Assembly: GCF_029871245.1 (NCBI RefSeq)
Contig: NZ_SSON01000039.1
Span: 1 to 64,000, forward strand
Source of the DNA: Pseudomonas sp. BN102
GTDB taxonomy: Bacteria > Pseudomonadota > Gammaproteobacteria > Pseudomonadales > Pseudomonadaceae
DNA length: 64,000 nucleotides
Direction: 5' to 3'
Within the stretch, counting starts at the first letter, position 1, and the number at the start of each line of letters is the position of its first letter. Shown here in pieces: positions 1 to 10,286 of this stretch. The notes under the pieces are model-generated. The model did not search any database. It saw only the letters and a program-made list of their open reading frames with translations, and had not been told where the DNA came from. Both the position numbers and the translations under genes were made by a program.

Positions 1-1257
<1,257 letters not shown>

Positions 1258-1274
1258 TACCTGGCAGCTGAAAG

Positions 1275-1304
1275 AAAAAACGCGGCTTCGGCCGCGTTTT
1301 TTAT
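1275..1304 (+). terminator. Rho-independent terminator of the aldehyde dehydrogenase gene
   Basis: A perfect GC-rich stem (CGCGGC, loop TTCG, GCCGCG) is preceded by an A tract and followed by TTTTTTATT. It lies 17 bases after the dehydrogenase stop codon. The A tract also gives a U run on the opposite strand, so it may act bidirectionally. Confidence 0.9.
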
Positions 1305-1323
1305 TGTCCGGGTGAGTACTGCT

Positions 1324-1423
1324 TGTAGGGGCGAATTCATTCGCCAAGCAGGCCAAAGGTCTGCCTCTGGGCCTTGCAGGGGGCTGCTGCGCAGCCCTTG
1401 GCGATTGAAATCGCCCTTACAGG
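1324..1423. repeat. REP-like inverted repeat (gaattcattcgcc family), long form
   Basis: Outer arms GTAGGGGCGAATTCATTCGCC and its near complement at the right end enclose a GC-rich centre containing GGGGGCTGCTGCGCAGCCC. The whole unit, including the centre, is nearly repeated at 62772-62870, and the arms recur at 57121-57220 and 58218-58277. It sits between two convergent genes, the usual place for Pseudomonas REP/BIME elements. Confidence 0.8.
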
Positions 1424-1451
1424 AAACGCAGCTCCGTCGTTTGGGTCTGCC

Positions 1452-2501
1452 TCAGCGCTCGTCGCCCCGCCACTGCCGCGGACTCACCCCGAACCAGCGG
1501 CGGAAGGCACGGGAGAAGGCGCTGGTCTCGGAGTAGCCGAGCAGCGCCGCCAGCTCGGAAATCGGCCGGCGTTGACGCAAGTAGTGCAGCGCCAGCTCGC
1601 GGCGGGTCTGCTCGACCAATTGGCTGAAACTGAGGCCCTCCTCGCGCAGGCGCCGCTGCAATCCGGCCGCCGTCAGTTCCAGGCGCTCGGCGATCAGCTC
1701 CAGCGATGGTTCGCCCTCGGCCAGGGCCAGACGGATCTGAGTGCCGGCCTCCTCCACCAGGCTCGGCCGGACGCTTTGTTCACCCAGGCGGCGGATCACG
1801 TCCTGGACCAGGAACAGCAGCGTCGGGTCGCGCTCGGGCATCAATTGCCCCTGCAGGTCGCGCTTGGGCACCAGCAGCGAGTTGCAGGTCCTCTCGAATT
1901 GCACCTGGGCACCGAACGCCTTGACGTGTTCCTGCCAGCCCTCCGGACGCGCATGCTCGAAGGTTACCGCGCGCGGCGCCCAGTCGCGGCCGAGTACGTG
2001 CCGCAACAGGTTGAGCGCCATGCCCATGGTCAGCTCGGCATCCTGGCGGCGATCGAGGATCGCGCCGTGGCGCACCAGATAGTCGAAGCGATAGCACTCA
2101 CCGCAATCCACCAGGCGGATCAAGGTGCTGTGCTGGTGATAGGGGAAGGCCGCGGCGAAATTCTTCAGGGCCTCTTCCAGGGTCTCGGAACACAGCCCGA
2201 CATAGCCCAGCAGGCCGAGGGCCTGCGGTTGGAATTGCTGGCCATAGCGCAGGCCGAAATTGTCGCAGCCCGATTGCCGGGCCGCCTCTTCGAGTACCTG
2301 GCAGTAGTTGGTCAGGGCCAGGCTGAGCGCGGGGTGGCGCAGCTGTTCGGGGTCGATCCCGGCGCGGCCGAAGATGCGGTCGAGATCGCCACCCTGGCCA
2401 GTGATGAAACTGTCCAGGCCGCTGGCGGCAGCCGACAGCACGCCGACATTACTCATCAGCGGAGCGGTGAGGCTGGCACTCGGGAACAGGAGCTGGCTCA
2501 T
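1452..2501 (-). CDS. AraC-family regulator with arabinose-binding-type N-terminal domain; probable ethanolamine regulator
   Basis: 349 residues. Residues about 20-200 resemble the Arabinose_bd domain of OruR/ArgR-like regulators; the last ~90 residues are a two-helix-turn-helix AraC domain, with the second HTH visible as ISELAALLGYSETSAFSRAF. It is divergent from the ethanolamine permease with a 298-base intergenic region between them, so by context it probably activates the eat-eutBC genes when ethanolamine is present. In PAO1 I recall this position being held by EatR, an RpoN-dependent enhancer-binding protein; no AAA+ domain is visible here, so the control logic differs. The start at 2501 has no strong ribosome-binding site; an internal ATG at residue 16 is possible. 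Confidence 0.85.
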   Translation of the reverse strand: MSQLLFPSASLTAPLMSNVGVLSAAASGLDSFITGQGGDLDRIFGRAGIDPEQLRHPALSLALTNYCQVLEEAARQSGCDNFGLRYGQQFQPQALGLLGYVGLCSETLEEALKNFAAAFPYHQHSTLIRLVDCGECYRFDYLVRHGAILDRRQDAELTMGMALNLLRHVLGRDWAPRAVTFEHARPEGWQEHVKAFGAQVQFERTCNSLLVPKRDLQGQLMPERDPTLLFLVQDVIRRLGEQSVRPSLVEEAGTQIRLALAEGEPSLELIAERLELTAAGLQRRLREEGLSFSQLVEQTRRELALHYLRQRRPISELAALLGYSETSAFSRAFRRWFGVSPRQWRGDER

Positions 2502-2633
2502 TGCAGGCTACCGGATCTTTTTTTGAACGAGCATTCAAGCAAAACCCGTGCCTCGCCCGGACACGGCGGAATGCGGCCGCGCCGGGCGCTCTACGCAGGG
2601 CCGCGAGCCATTGCCGGGCATTCTCGTCGGCCA

Positions 2634-2650
2634 TGCCCCGGATCGGGGCA
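2634..2650. promoter_or_regulatory. Inverted repeat TGCCCC-N5-GGGGCA in the AraC/permease divergent region
   Basis: A perfect 6-bp inverted repeat with a 5-base spacer, followed by a further GGGGC-type half site ten bases downstream. It is the most symmetrical element in the intergenic region between the AraC gene and the ethanolamine permease and is a candidate regulator site. No convincing sigma-54 -24/-12 element was found in this region. Confidence 0.35.
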
Positions 2651-2799
2651 ACCGGCATATTGGGGCGATGGGTAACAGGTGAGGCACGACTTGACCGCAG
2701 GTGCGCGGATGCGAGCCCGACGGTCAAGTCCTGGGGGTCGGTTGGCCGATAAGCTCGGAGCCAGGTAACCCGTCCACGCCTGCGGGCAGAGGAGTCGCA

Positions 2800-4167
2800 A
2801 TGAGCGCATCACAACTAAAACCAACACTGGGCACCTTGCATCTCTGGGGCATCGCCGTGGGCCTGGTGATCTCCGGCGAATACTTCGGCTGGAGCTATGG
2901 CTGGGGCGCCGCCGGCACCCTCGGCTTCCTGGTCACCGCGCTGCTGGTGGCGACCATGTACACCTGCTTCATCTTCAGCTTCACCGAACTGACCACCGCC
3001 ATTCCCCATGCCGGCGGCCCCTTCGCTTACAGCCGCCGCGCCTTCGGCGAGAAGGGCGGGCTGATCGCCGGGATCGCCACCCTGATCGAGTTCGTCTTCG
3101 CCCCGCCGGCCATCGCCATGGCCATCGGCGCCTACCTCAACGTGCAGTATCCGGAGCTGGACCCGAGGCACGCCGCCGTGGGTGCCTACTTCGTGTTCAT
3201 GACCCTGAACATCCTCGGCGTCAGCATCGCCGCCGCCTTCGAGCTGGTGGTGACCATCCTGGCAGTTGCCGAGCTGCTGGTGTTCATGGGCGTGGTCGCG
3301 CCGGGCTTCAGCTTCAGCAACTTCGTGGTCAATGGCTGGGCCGGCTCCAATGAGTTCGGCGGTCATGCCATTTCCGGCATCTTCGCCGCCATCCCCTTCG
3401 CCATCTGGTTCTTCCTCGCCATCGAGGGCGCGGCCATGGCGGCGGAAGAAGCCAAGGACCCGAAACGCACCATCCCGCGCGCCTACATCGCCGGCATCCT
3501 GACCCTGGTGTTCCTCGCCATCGGCGTGATGATCATGGCCGGCGGCGTGGGCGACTGGCGCCAGCTTTCGGGAATCAACGACCCGCTGCCCCAGGCGATG
3601 AAAGCCGTGGTCGGCAACGACTCCACCTGGATGCACATGCTGGTGTGGATCGGCCTGTTCGGCCTGGTGGCCAGCTTCCACGGCATCATCCTCGGCTACT
3701 CGCGGCAGTTCTTCGCCCTGGCCCGCGCCGGCTACCTGCCGCGCGGCCTGGCCAAGCTGTCGCGCTTCCAGACCCCGCACCGCGCCATCATCGCCGGCGG
3801 CGTGATCGGCATCGCCGCCATCTACAGCGACGGCCTGGTGAACCTGCAGGGCATGAGCCTGACCGCGGCGATGATCACCATGAGCGTGTTCGGCGCCATC
3901 GTCATGTACATCATCAGCATGCTCAGCCTGTTCAAGCTGCGCGTCAGCGAGCCGAACCTGGAGCGCAGTTTCCGCGCGCCGGGCTACCCGGTGGTGCCGG
4001 CCATTGCGCTGATCCTCGCGGTGGTCTGCCTGCTGGCCATGGCCTGGTTCAACACCTTGATCGGCATGATTTTCCTTGGCTTCATGGTTGCCGGTTACAT
4101 CTACTTCCAGTTCACGGCCCACCATCGCGCCAGCGCACCGGCCGATGCCCTGCTGAACCGCGCCTGA
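2800..4167 (+). CDS. eat: Ethanolamine permease, APC superfamily
   Basis: 455 residues with about twelve hydrophobic segments and the start of an APC-type transporter (LGTLHLWGIAVGLVISGEYF). The start at 2800 is chosen because AGAGGAG lies just upstream and the product then begins MSASQLKPT; the open frame extends about 100 bases further upstream but without recognisable protein. It imports ethanolamine across the inner membrane for EutBC, encoded directly downstream. A hairpin (4178-4200) separates it from eutB, but there is no U tract, so the three genes are probably one operon. Confidence 0.93.
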   Translation: MSASQLKPTLGTLHLWGIAVGLVISGEYFGWSYGWGAAGTLGFLVTALLVATMYTCFIFSFTELTTAIPHAGGPFAYSRRAFGEKGGLIAGIATLIEFVFAPPAIAMAIGAYLNVQYPELDPRHAAVGAYFVFMTLNILGVSIAAAFELVVTILAVAELLVFMGVVAPGFSFSNFVVNGWAGSNEFGGHAISGIFAAIPFAIWFFLAIEGAAMAAEEAKDPKRTIPRAYIAGILTLVFLAIGVMIMAGGVGDWRQLSGINDPLPQAMKAVVGNDSTWMHMLVWIGLFGLVASFHGIILGYSRQFFALARAGYLPRGLAKLSRFQTPHRAIIAGGVIGIAAIYSDGLVNLQGMSLTAAMITMSVFGAIVMYIISMLSLFKLRVSEPNLERSFRAPGYPVVPAIALILAVVCLLAMAWFNTLIGMIFLGFMVAGYIYFQFTAHHRASAPADALLNRA

Positions 4168-4177
4168 CGCAAACCGC

Positions 4178-4200
4178 GCCCCGCCACGGCAAGGCGGGGC
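4178..4200 (+). other. Intercistronic hairpin between eat and eutB
   Basis: Perfect 8-bp GC stem GCCCCGCC / GGCGGGGC with a 7-base loop, 11 bases after the permease stop and 9 bases before the eutB ribosome-binding site AGGAGA. Without a following U run it is more likely an mRNA stability element or processing site, giving unequal expression of permease and lyase, than a terminator. Confidence 0.5.
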
Positions 4201-4222
4201 GGCTTATCTAGGAGAGCTTCGA

Positions 4223-5617
4223 GTGAGCAGTTTTTCCCACATGGTCGGCGGCGAGACCTGGCGCTTCGACAGCCTCAAGGAAGTCATGGCCAAGGCCAGT
4301 CCGGCGCGCTCCGGCGACTACCTGGCCGGCGTCGCCGCGGCCAGCGATGGCGAGCGCGTCGCCGCGCAGATGGCCCTGGCGGACATCCCCCTCAAGCACT
4401 TCCTCGACGAGGCGCTGATCCCCTACGAAGAAGATGAAGTCACCCGCCTGATCATCGACAGCCACGACCGCGCCGCCTTCGCCCCGGTCAGCCACCTGAC
4501 GGTGGGTGGACTGCGCGACTGGCTGCTCAGCGAGCACGCCGACGAAGCCAGCCTGCGTGCCCTCGCCCCCGGCCTGACGCCGGAAATGGCCGCAGCCGTG
4601 TCGAAGATCATGCGCGTGCAGGACTTGGTGCTGGTGGCGCAGAAGATCCGCGTGGTCACGCGCTTTCGCAACACCATGGGGCTGCGCGGCCGGCTCTCCA
4701 CCCGGCTACAGCCCAACCACCCCACGGACGACCCCGCCGGCATCGCCGCGAGCATCCTCGACGGCCTGCTCTACGGTAATGGCGACGCCATGCTCGGGAT
4801 CAACCCGGCCACCGACAGCATCTCCTCCATCTGCGCCATGCTGGAGATGCTCGACGCCATCATCCAGCGCTACGAAATCCCCACCCAGGCCTGCGTGCTG
4901 ACCCACGTCACCACCTCCATCGCCGCCATCGAGCGCGGCGTGCCGCTGGACCTGGTGTTCCAGTCCATCGCCGGCACCGAGGCGGCCAACGCCAGCTTTG
5001 GTATCAGCCTCAAGATTCTCCAGGAAGGTTACGAGGCCGGCCTGTCGCAGAAGCGCGGCACTCTGGGCAACAACCTGATGTACTTCGAGACCGGCCAGGG
5101 CAGCGCGCTGTCCGCCAACGCCCACCACGGCGTAGACCAGCAAACCTGCGAAACCCGCGCCTATGCCGTGGCCCGGCACTTCAACCCCTTCCTGGTCAAC
5201 ACGGTGGTGGGTTTCATCGGCCCCGAATACCTCTACAACGGCAAGCAGATCATCCGCGCCGGGCTGGAGGACCACTTCTGCGCCAAGCTGCTGGGCGTGC
5301 CCATGGGCTGCGACATCTGCTACACCAACCACGCCGAGGCCGACCAGGACGACATGGACATGCTGCTGACCCTACTCGGGGTGGCCGGCATCAACTTCAT
5401 CATGGGCATTCCCGGTTCCGACGACGTGATGCTCAACTACCAGACCACCTCCTTCCACGATGCCCTCTACGCCCGCCAGAGCCTGGGCCTGAAGCCCGCA
5501 CCCGAATTCGCAGCCTGGCTGGAGCGCATGGGCATCCTGGTGCAAGCAGACGGTCGGGTGCTGCTCGGCGATCGACTGCCGCCGGCCTTCCGCCAGGCCA
5601 TTGCACGACTCGCCTGA
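4223..5617 (+). CDS. eutB: Ethanolamine ammonia-lyase, large (catalytic) subunit
   Basis: 464 residues, the usual EutB length, with a GTG start behind AGGAGA. It forms the TIM-barrel catalytic subunit that, with EutC and adenosylcobalamin, converts ethanolamine to acetaldehyde and ammonia. Recognisable family segments include [23 protein letters not shown], split here as VTRFRNTMG and [13 protein letters not shown], and the C-terminal [17 protein letters not shown]. No microcompartment shell genes are nearby, so the pathway runs free in the cytoplasm as in other pseudomonads. Acetaldehyde would go to the upstream dehydrogenase. eutC follows after 17 bases. Confidence 0.96.
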   Translation: MSSFSHMVGGETWRFDSLKEVMAKASPARSGDYLAGVAAASDGERVAAQMALADIPLKHFLDEALIPYEEDEVTRLIIDSHDRAAFAPVSHLTVGGLRDWLLSEHADEASLRALAPGLTPEMAAAVSKIMRVQDLVLVAQKIRVVTRFRNTMGLRGRLSTRLQPNHPTDDPAGIAASILDGLLYGNGDAMLGINPATDSISSICAMLEMLDAIIQRYEIPTQACVLTHVTTSIAAIERGVPLDLVFQSIAGTEAANASFGISLKILQEGYEAGLSQKRGTLGNNLMYFETGQGSALSANAHHGVDQQTCETRAYAVARHFNPFLVNTVVGFIGPEYLYNGKQIIRAGLEDHFCAKLLGVPMGCDICYTNHAEADQDDMDMLLTLLGVAGINFIMGIPGSDDVMLNYQTTSFHDALYARQSLGLKPAPEFAAWLERMGILVQADGRVLLGDRLPPAFRQAIARLA

Positions 5618-5634
5618 ATTCCGAGGAGAGACGG

Positions 5635-6468
5635 ATGAAGACCCCACGCCAGTTCACCGGCCACACCGCCAATCCCTGGGAAGAGCTGCGTCGCCTGACG
5701 CCCGCACGCATCGCCCTGGGCCGTGCCGGAACCAGCCTGCCCACTGCCGCGCAGCTGAACTTCCAGTACGCCCATGCCCAAGCGCGGGATGCGGTGCACT
5801 TGCCTTTCGACCATGCCGGCCTGACCGCGAAGCTGACCGAACGCGGCCGCGATACCCTGCTGCTGCACAGCGCCGCCGCGGACCGCGACACCTACCTGCA
5901 GCGCCCGGACCTGGGCCGACGCCTGGATGCCGCATCCAGGGAAAAGCTGCTCCAGCATGCCCAGGCCAACCCCGCTGGTTACGACCTGGCGGTAGTGGTG
6001 GCCGACGGCCTCTCCGCCCTCGCGGTGCAGCGCCACAGCCTGCCCTTCCTCGAGCGCATGGAAGAGCAGGCCCTGGCCGAGGGCTGGTCGCTCTCGCCCG
6101 TGGTTCTGGTGCAGCAGGGCCGCGTCGCGGTGGCGGATGAAGTGGCGGAACTGCTGGGCGCGAAGATGGTGGTGATCCTGATCGGCGAGCGCCCGGGCCT
6201 CAGCTCGCCCGACAGCCTCGGCCTCTACTTCACCTATGCACCACGCGTGGGCCTGACCGACGCCTACCGCAACTGCATCTCCAACGTGCGTCTCGAAGGC
6301 CTGAGCTACGGCATGGCTGCCCATCGCCTGCTTTACCTGATGCGCGAGGCCTGCCGGCGCCAACTGTCCGGGGTCAACCTGAAGGACGAGGCCGAGGTGC
6401 CCTCGCTGTCCGGTGAACCCGACCGCGCCTTGGCGGGCAATTTCCTGCTGGCCAGCGACCATCATTGA
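5635..6468 (+). CDS. eutC: Ethanolamine ammonia-lyase, small subunit
   Basis: 277 residues. The small subunit helps bind adenosylcobalamin and completes the EutBC complex. The N-terminal segment [17 protein letters not shown] and the central block [12 protein letters not shown] ... [16 protein letters not shown] are characteristic. It starts with ATG behind GAGGAGAGA and lies 17 bases after eutB, so the two are translationally close. A 213-base gap to the porin gene follows with no obvious terminator, so the porin could be read through from this operon. Confidence 0.95.
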   Translation: MKTPRQFTGHTANPWEELRRLTPARIALGRAGTSLPTAAQLNFQYAHAQARDAVHLPFDHAGLTAKLTERGRDTLLLHSAAADRDTYLQRPDLGRRLDAASREKLLQHAQANPAGYDLAVVVADGLSALAVQRHSLPFLERMEEQALAEGWSLSPVVLVQQGRVAVADEVAELLGAKMVVILIGERPGLSSPDSLGLYFTYAPRVGLTDAYRNCISNVRLEGLSYGMAAHRLLYLMREACRRQLSGVNLKDEAEVPSLSGEPDRALAGNFLLASDHH

Positions 6469-6681
6469 GGCGCCAATGGCGCATTTTCGGAGGATCGAGC
6501 AAGGACTTCGGAGTTCTGGGCTGGAACAGTGCGGCCGGATCGGGGGAAAATCGCTCGCGCCATGCGCGCGACCGCTCTAGACCGACTGTCATACGGCGCG
6601 CGCGACAACGGAACGTTGGCTGGAAAAAGTCAATTCCGCCCAGGAAGGCGAATGCCTCGAACACCATCAGGAGCACCCGTG

Positions 6682-7938
6682 ATGCAACTCAACCCTCTTA
6701 GCGCACTGGCGCTGGCGGTTTCCGCCGCCGTCAGCCTTCCCGTCATGGCCAGCGAGCAGTCCGAATCCAAGGGCCTGATCGAGGACGCCAACGCCACCCT
6801 GCTGCTGCGCAACGCCTACTTCAACCGCGACTTCAAGGACCACACCAACGACGCCAAGGTCTGGGGCCAGGGCTTCATCGGCACCTTCGAGTCGGGCTTC
6901 ACCCAGGGCACCCTCGGCTTCGGCTTCGACGCCTATGGCCTGCTGGGCGTGAAGCTGGACAGCGGCCGCGGCCGCAACTACACCGCCTTCTTCGACACCG
7001 ACAGCGACGGCCATCCGGTGGATGACCTCTCCGAAGCCGGCGGCGTGCTCAAGCTGCGCGTTTCCAATACCGTGCTCAAGTACGGCAACCAGTTCCCTTC
7101 CCTGCCCGTGCTGGCCCATGACGACAGCCGTCTGCTGCCCCAGGCCTTTACCGGCACCCTGGTGACCAGCAAGGAAATCGAAGGCCTGGAACTGAACGCT
7201 GGCCACTTCACCGGCGACAGCCCGATGGGCGACCCGGCACGCGACCCCAACCATCTGAAAAGCATCGACGTGGTGGGCGGCAGTTACACCGTCACCGACG
7301 ACTTCAGCGTGGCGCTCTACCACTCGGACGTGGAGGACATGTACAAGAAGTACTACGCCAACCTGAACTACAACATTCCGTTCAACGACGAGCAGGCGCT
7401 GAACTTCGACTTCAACATCTACCGCACCAAGTACGACGACGGCTCGGCCGCGGCCCTGGCCTTCGGTGGCGACGGCCAGGACGACAAGAACACCCTGTGG
7501 AGCCTCGCGGCCAAGTACAGCATCGGCGCCCACGCGTTCATCATTGCCCACCAGCGCAACACCGGCGATGCCGGCTACGCCTACGACTTCGGCGATGGCG
7601 GCAGCACCATCTACGTGGCCAACTCCTACTACTCGGACTTCAACCTGGAAGACGAGCGCTCCTGGCAGGCCAGCTACGAGCTGGACTTCAGCACCTACGG
7701 CGTGCCGGGCCTGAGCTACAAGTTCGCCTACGTGCGCGGCACCGACATAGTCGCCGGCGGCGAGACCGATGGCACCGAGCGGGAGATCTTCAACCAGTTC
7801 AAGTACGTGGTTCAGGACGGCCCGGCCAAGGACCTGTCGTTCAAGCTGCGCAACTCCATCTACCGCGCCGACAACCAGGTGGGCCCGGACCTCAACGAAG
7901 TCCGCGCCTTCATCGAGTACCCCCTCAGCATCCTCTGA
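6682..7938 (+). CDS. OprD-family outer-membrane porin
   Basis: 418 residues with a signal peptide (MQLNPLSALALAVSAAVSLP, cleavage probably after VMA). The mature part opens with the OprD-type sequence GLIEDANATLLLRNAYFNRDF and has alternating beta-strand patterning through to a C-terminal strand. The ATG at 6682 is chosen because AGGAG lies 8 bases upstream and it gives a normal signal peptide; the longer open frame adds an Arg-rich nonsense extension. OprD-family members take up small cationic amino acids or organic acids. Directly downstream of eutBC, uptake of ethanolamine or a related amine is a plausible inference, not shown by the sequence. The gene is convergent with the CoA-transferase gene. 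Confidence 0.88.
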   Translation: MQLNPLSALALAVSAAVSLPVMASEQSESKGLIEDANATLLLRNAYFNRDFKDHTNDAKVWGQGFIGTFESGFTQGTLGFGFDAYGLLGVKLDSGRGRNYTAFFDTDSDGHPVDDLSEAGGVLKLRVSNTVLKYGNQFPSLPVLAHDDSRLLPQAFTGTLVTSKEIEGLELNAGHFTGDSPMGDPARDPNHLKSIDVVGGSYTVTDDFSVALYHSDVEDMYKKYYANLNYNIPFNDEQALNFDFNIYRTKYDDGSAAALAFGGDGQDDKNTLWSLAAKYSIGAHAFIIAHQRNTGDAGYAYDFGDGGSTIYVANSYYSDFNLEDERSWQASYELDFSTYGVPGLSYKFAYVRGTDIVAGGETDGTEREIFNQFKYVVQDGPAKDLSFKLRNSIYRADNQVGPDLNEVRAFIEYPLSIL

Positions 7939-7957
7939 TGCCCTTCCCGCCTCAGGG

Positions 7958-10081
7958 TCACCTGCTCGCCGCGGTGGCCTTGAGGCCGGCCAATACCAGT
8001 TTCTGGTAAAGCTGCTCGCGCAGGCCTGCCGGCGCGAGCAGCCCCATCCGCTCCAGGTGCTCGGCGTAGGCCGCCGGGTCCGGCAGGTCGAACAGCGCCG
8101 CCATGCCCAGGTCGAGGATCTCGCCGAGCTTCAGCTTGCTTTTCAGCCAGCGCAGGGCCCGCAACAGATCCTGCTCCACCGGGGTGAAGTCGCAGCCCAG
8201 CGGGTACTCGACGAACAGCTGCGGATACTCGCCGCGCAATGCCACCAGCCGCCACGGCGTGTTCTGCCGCCAGACCGGGTCCAGCACGAAGTCCTCGGGC
8301 AACTTGCCGGCCAACTGCGCCTCGGCGATCAGCCCATCCTGGAAGCGCGAATCGGCGATGCGCAGCATGGCCTCGATCACCTCGGCGTCATTCTTGCCGC
8401 GCAGGTCGGCGATGCCGTACTCGGTCACCACAATGTCGCGCAGGTGCCGGGGAATGGTGGTGTGGCCGTAGTCCCAGACAATATTGGAACTGGCCTCGCC
8501 GCCCGACTCGCGCCAGCTGCGCAGCATCAGGATCGAACGTGCGCCTTCCAGCTCGTGGGCCTGGGCGACGAAGTCGTATTGGCCGCCGACGCCGCTGAGC
8601 ACACGGCCATCCTCCAACTGGTCGGCGACGCCGGCACCCAGCAGGGTGACCGTGAAGCAACTGTTGACGAAACGGGCGTCGCGCCGTTGCAGACGCTTGA
8701 GTGCTTCGTTGCCGTGGAGGCGGTTGACGAAGCTGATGGCGGTCATCGAAATGCGCCGGCGCTGCTCCTCGCGCAGGGTGCGCAAGCGCTCGTAGAAGGC
8801 TTGCGGCCCGAGGAAAAAACCGCTGTGCACCAACACGCCCGCCTCGGCCCTGCCCCAGTACGGCTGCAGTGCCGGGTGGCGGATATCGCAGGCGATGCTG
8901 TGGCAATCCGGCAGGCGCAGCCGCCCTTCCTCGAAACGAATGCACTCGTCCAACAGGCCCCGGCGCTGCAGCCAGGCCAGGCCTTCGGCATCCAGGCCCC
9001 GCGGCAGCTGCTCGGCCAGGGCGTCCAGGCTGGCGACGGCGCCGTCGCCATCCAGCACCCCGGCATCGGCCAGGCGCTGCAGATCGATGTCGTCATGCAC
9101 CGGGCGCCGCACGATTCCCACCTCCAGCAGCACCAGCAGGCCGAGCATGAACATCTCGCTGTTGGCATAGAGCCCCCTGGCGAAGGGTGCCATGCCGCCT
9201 TCCCGGTCGATCAGCCCACCCCAGCGCTGCGGCACCCCCATGGCCTCCAGCAGCGCCCGGTAGCTGGCGTTGTCGGCCTGGCGGGCGAGTAGCGCGGCGG
9301 TCAGGCCATCGGCCATGGCACCTATGCCCACCTGCAGGGTGCCGTCGTCGCGTACCAGGGTGCTGACGTGCAGGCCTATGGCGTGATCCTGCAGGCTCAC
9401 CGGCATATTCGGGGTAGAGAACAGGCGGCTGCGCTCCACCTTCTCCAGCACCAGGTCGAAGGTGTCGGCCTCCACCTCGGCTGGCCCCGGCATGTAGGGC
9501 AGGTCGGCATGTACCTGGGCCACCAGCAGGATGCTCTCCCCTGCGGCCCGCCGCTGGCGCAGGCCCGGCAGCAGGTCGAGGGTGATGTCCGGATTGCAGC
9601 TCAGGCTGAACAGCCCCGGGCTTTCCGCGCGGCTGGCTACCAGCTGGGCCACCAGGTTAATACCCTTGCGCTGCAGGTCGCGGGCCACCTGGCTGTAGTT
9701 GAGGCTGACGTAGTGCTGCTGGGCCAGCGGGTTGTCCAGCTGGCTGGCCGGCTGCAGGTAGAACTCCTCCACCTGCACGTTCGCCGGCAGCTCGCCGCAG
9801 CGCAGGTCGCTCAGGTAGTCCAGCTCCAGGTAGTCGCCATAGATCCGCCGCAGGAAGGGGCCGCTGAAGCGCTGTTCAAGTTCGCTGCCGGGCTGGGGTT
9901 TGGCCAGGGACAGGCCGGTGTAGATCGTCAGCTGCCGCTCGGGCAACGCCTTGATGCGCCGGTAGAGCGCGTTGACGAAGCGGTTCGGCTTGCCGAGGCC
10001 GAGCGGGATGCCGAGGCGAATGGGCCCGTCGATGCGCTCCAGCACCTGGTCGACGGCCTGTTCAAGCGGGCAGCGAATCAC
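7958..10081 (-). CDS. Acetyl-CoA hydrolase/transferase-family protein, long form
   Basis: 707 residues. The C-terminal part carries the acetyl-CoA hydrolase/transferase signature: SGVGGQYDFVAQAHELEG and a later VVTEYGIADLRGKN, which in this family lie near the catalytic CoA-binding region. The N-terminal part (RLGIPLGLGKPNRFVNALYRR) resembles the first CoA-transferase domain. Common hydrolases and acetate CoA-transferases are about 500 residues, so this is a longer subfamily with extra central sequence. The start is taken as GTG at 10081, 7 bases after GGAGGG; an upstream ATG at 10171 has no such site. It could recycle acetyl groups as CoA ester from ethanolamine catabolism, but the substrate is not evident. 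Confidence 0.8.
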   Translation of the reverse strand: MIRCPLEQAVDQVLERIDGPIRLGIPLGLGKPNRFVNALYRRIKALPERQLTIYTGLSLAKPQPGSELEQRFSGPFLRRIYGDYLELDYLSDLRCGELPANVQVEEFYLQPASQLDNPLAQQHYVSLNYSQVARDLQRKGINLVAQLVASRAESPGLFSLSCNPDITLDLLPGLRQRRAAGESILLVAQVHADLPYMPGPAEVEADTFDLVLEKVERSRLFSTPNMPVSLQDHAIGLHVSTLVRDDGTLQVGIGAMADGLTAALLARQADNASYRALLEAMGVPQRWGGLIDREGGMAPFARGLYANSEMFMLGLLVLLEVGIVRRPVHDDIDLQRLADAGVLDGDGAVASLDALAEQLPRGLDAEGLAWLQRRGLLDECIRFEEGRLRLPDCHSIACDIRHPALQPYWGRAEAGVLVHSGFFLGPQAFYERLRTLREEQRRRISMTAISFVNRLHGNEALKRLQRRDARFVNSCFTVTLLGAGVADQLEDGRVLSGVGGQYDFVAQAHELEGARSILMLRSWRESGGEASSNIVWDYGHTTIPRHLRDIVVTEYGIADLRGKNDAEVIEAMLRIADSRFQDGLIAEAQLAGKLPEDFVLDPVWRQNTPWRLVALRGEYPQLFVEYPLGCDFTPVEQDLLRALRWLKSKLKLGEILDLGMAALFDLPDPAAYAEHLERMGLLAPAGLREQLYQKLVLAGLKATAASR

Positions 10082-10286
10082 GGTGCATCCCTCCGTGGCG
10101 GGCGTTGATGAAGGTTGGACCGGTCCGACCGGCGTTTTGCTCAGCACCTGCGGTTCTTCAGCATCAACCATTCAAACGCTTGCTTGGATTGCGCTTTCCA
10201 TAAATTGTGGTGCAGGATCGACCCCGTTGGCTGGCACACCATCTGCATTGCCAATCAAGCCCCATCCACAGATACCGAGGCCCATC

